From: Planctomycetaceae bacterium
Lineage (GTDB): Bacteria > Planctomycetota > Planctomycetia > Pirellulales > Thermoguttaceae
NCBI GenBank assembly: GCA_031259095.1
Contig: JAIRLW010000375.1
Location: 1 to 7,494 of the forward strand
Reading direction: 5' to 3'
DNA length: 7,494 nucleotides
The number at the start of each line of letters is the position of its first letter. The stretch's first letter is position 1. The position numbers were made by a program, and so were the translations under genes. A model generated the notes under the pieces. It ran no database searches. It saw nothing but the letters and a program-made list of their open reading frames with translations, and was not told where the DNA came from. This document shows positions 7,226 through 7,494 of the stretch, piece after piece.

Positions 7226-7278
7226 ACTCCTCACACTTGAAATTTCGGTTTTCGTTTTAAAAATATGTTCACTAAAAT

Positions 7279-7477
7279 CGCCCCAACGGGGCAATCAGCA
7301 TTAGCGTAGGGCAACGCCCTACGTAACAAATATAAACAATGAAATAAAAAGCCCTATAAGGGCGGCAGCAATAAGATTACGATATTTCGGCTTGCGCCCT
7401 TTCAGGGCTTTATTTTCAAGGAAAATCATACGTAGGGCGATTGCCCTACGCTAATGCTGATTGCCCTTTCAGGGCGA
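7279..7477. repeat. Six-hairpin palindromic repeat cluster, 3' copy
   Basis: In order: GCCCC-AAC-GGGGC (7280-7292); GTAGGGC-AAC-GCCCTAC (7306-7322); GCCCT-ATA-AGGGC (7351-7363); GCCCTTTCAGGGC (7396-7408); GTAGGGC-GATT-GCCCTAC (7432-7449); and GCCCTTTCAGGGC (7463-7475). The outer modules 7280-7323 and 7431-7475 are inverted copies, with the linker CAATCAGCATTAGC identical in both. The plan matches the cluster at 29-223. No gene is present from 6890 to the window end. Confidence 0.88.
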
Positions 7478-7494
7478 AATATTATACAATATTT

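Noticed and set aside
275..7255. Extension of the 16-bp repeat through TTGAAA...TCGG...TTT on the downstream side of both copies
   Set aside because: The matches need several gaps and sit at different distances from the repeat (19 against 12 bases), so they could easily be chance in AT-rich DNA.

Overview
The window holds the 3' part of a BREX type 1 phage-defence operon on the plus strand, followed by about 0.9 kb of decayed gene remnants and about 0.6 kb of structured repeats. The DNA is AT-rich. It uses clear GGAGG ribosome binding sites and is dense in short palindromes of the GCCCTGAAAGGGC type, a style I associate with repeat-rich genomes of uncultured or Planctomycetota/Verrucomicrobiota-like bacteria. 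That taxonomic impression is weak; the sequence alone does not fix the organism.

Layout. 1-286: no gene; a palindrome cluster at 29-223, then a 16-bp sequence at 246-261 that recurs at 7210-7225. 287-1306: the C-terminal 339 residues of PglX (BrxX), with the methyltransferase part absent. 1311-3926: full-length PglZ type A. 3929-5950: full-length BrxL. 5951-6890: a weak hairpin, then remnants of a chloramphenicol-acetyltransferase-like gene (minus), a GNAT acetyltransferase with one apparent lost base (minus), and the C-terminal end of an unrecognised plus-strand gene. 6898-7191: a dispersed-type repeat and a roughly 220-bp fold-back element. 7210-7475: the second 16-bp copy and a second palindrome cluster.

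How the genes relate. pglX, pglZ and brxL are in canonical BREX type 1 order (brxA-brxB-brxC-pglX-pglZ-brxL), with gaps of 4 and 2 bases, so they are almost certainly one transcription unit. In an intact system PglX methylates host DNA, PglZ is an alkaline-phosphatase-fold partner, and BrxL is a DNA-binding AAA+ ring needed for restriction. Here pglX begins abruptly after the repeats with no methyltransferase motifs and no ribosome binding site, while pglZ and brxL read as intact. This looks like a broken or recently truncated BREX locus, unless the rest of pglX lies upstream of the window.

The least expected signal is not a gene. The two palindrome clusters (30-220 and 7280-7475) share the same six-hairpin plan in the same order and orientation, with compensating base changes in the stems. 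They bracket the whole block together with the 16-bp direct repeat. I found no new protein system; the main points of interest are the bracketing repeats and the truncation boundary.
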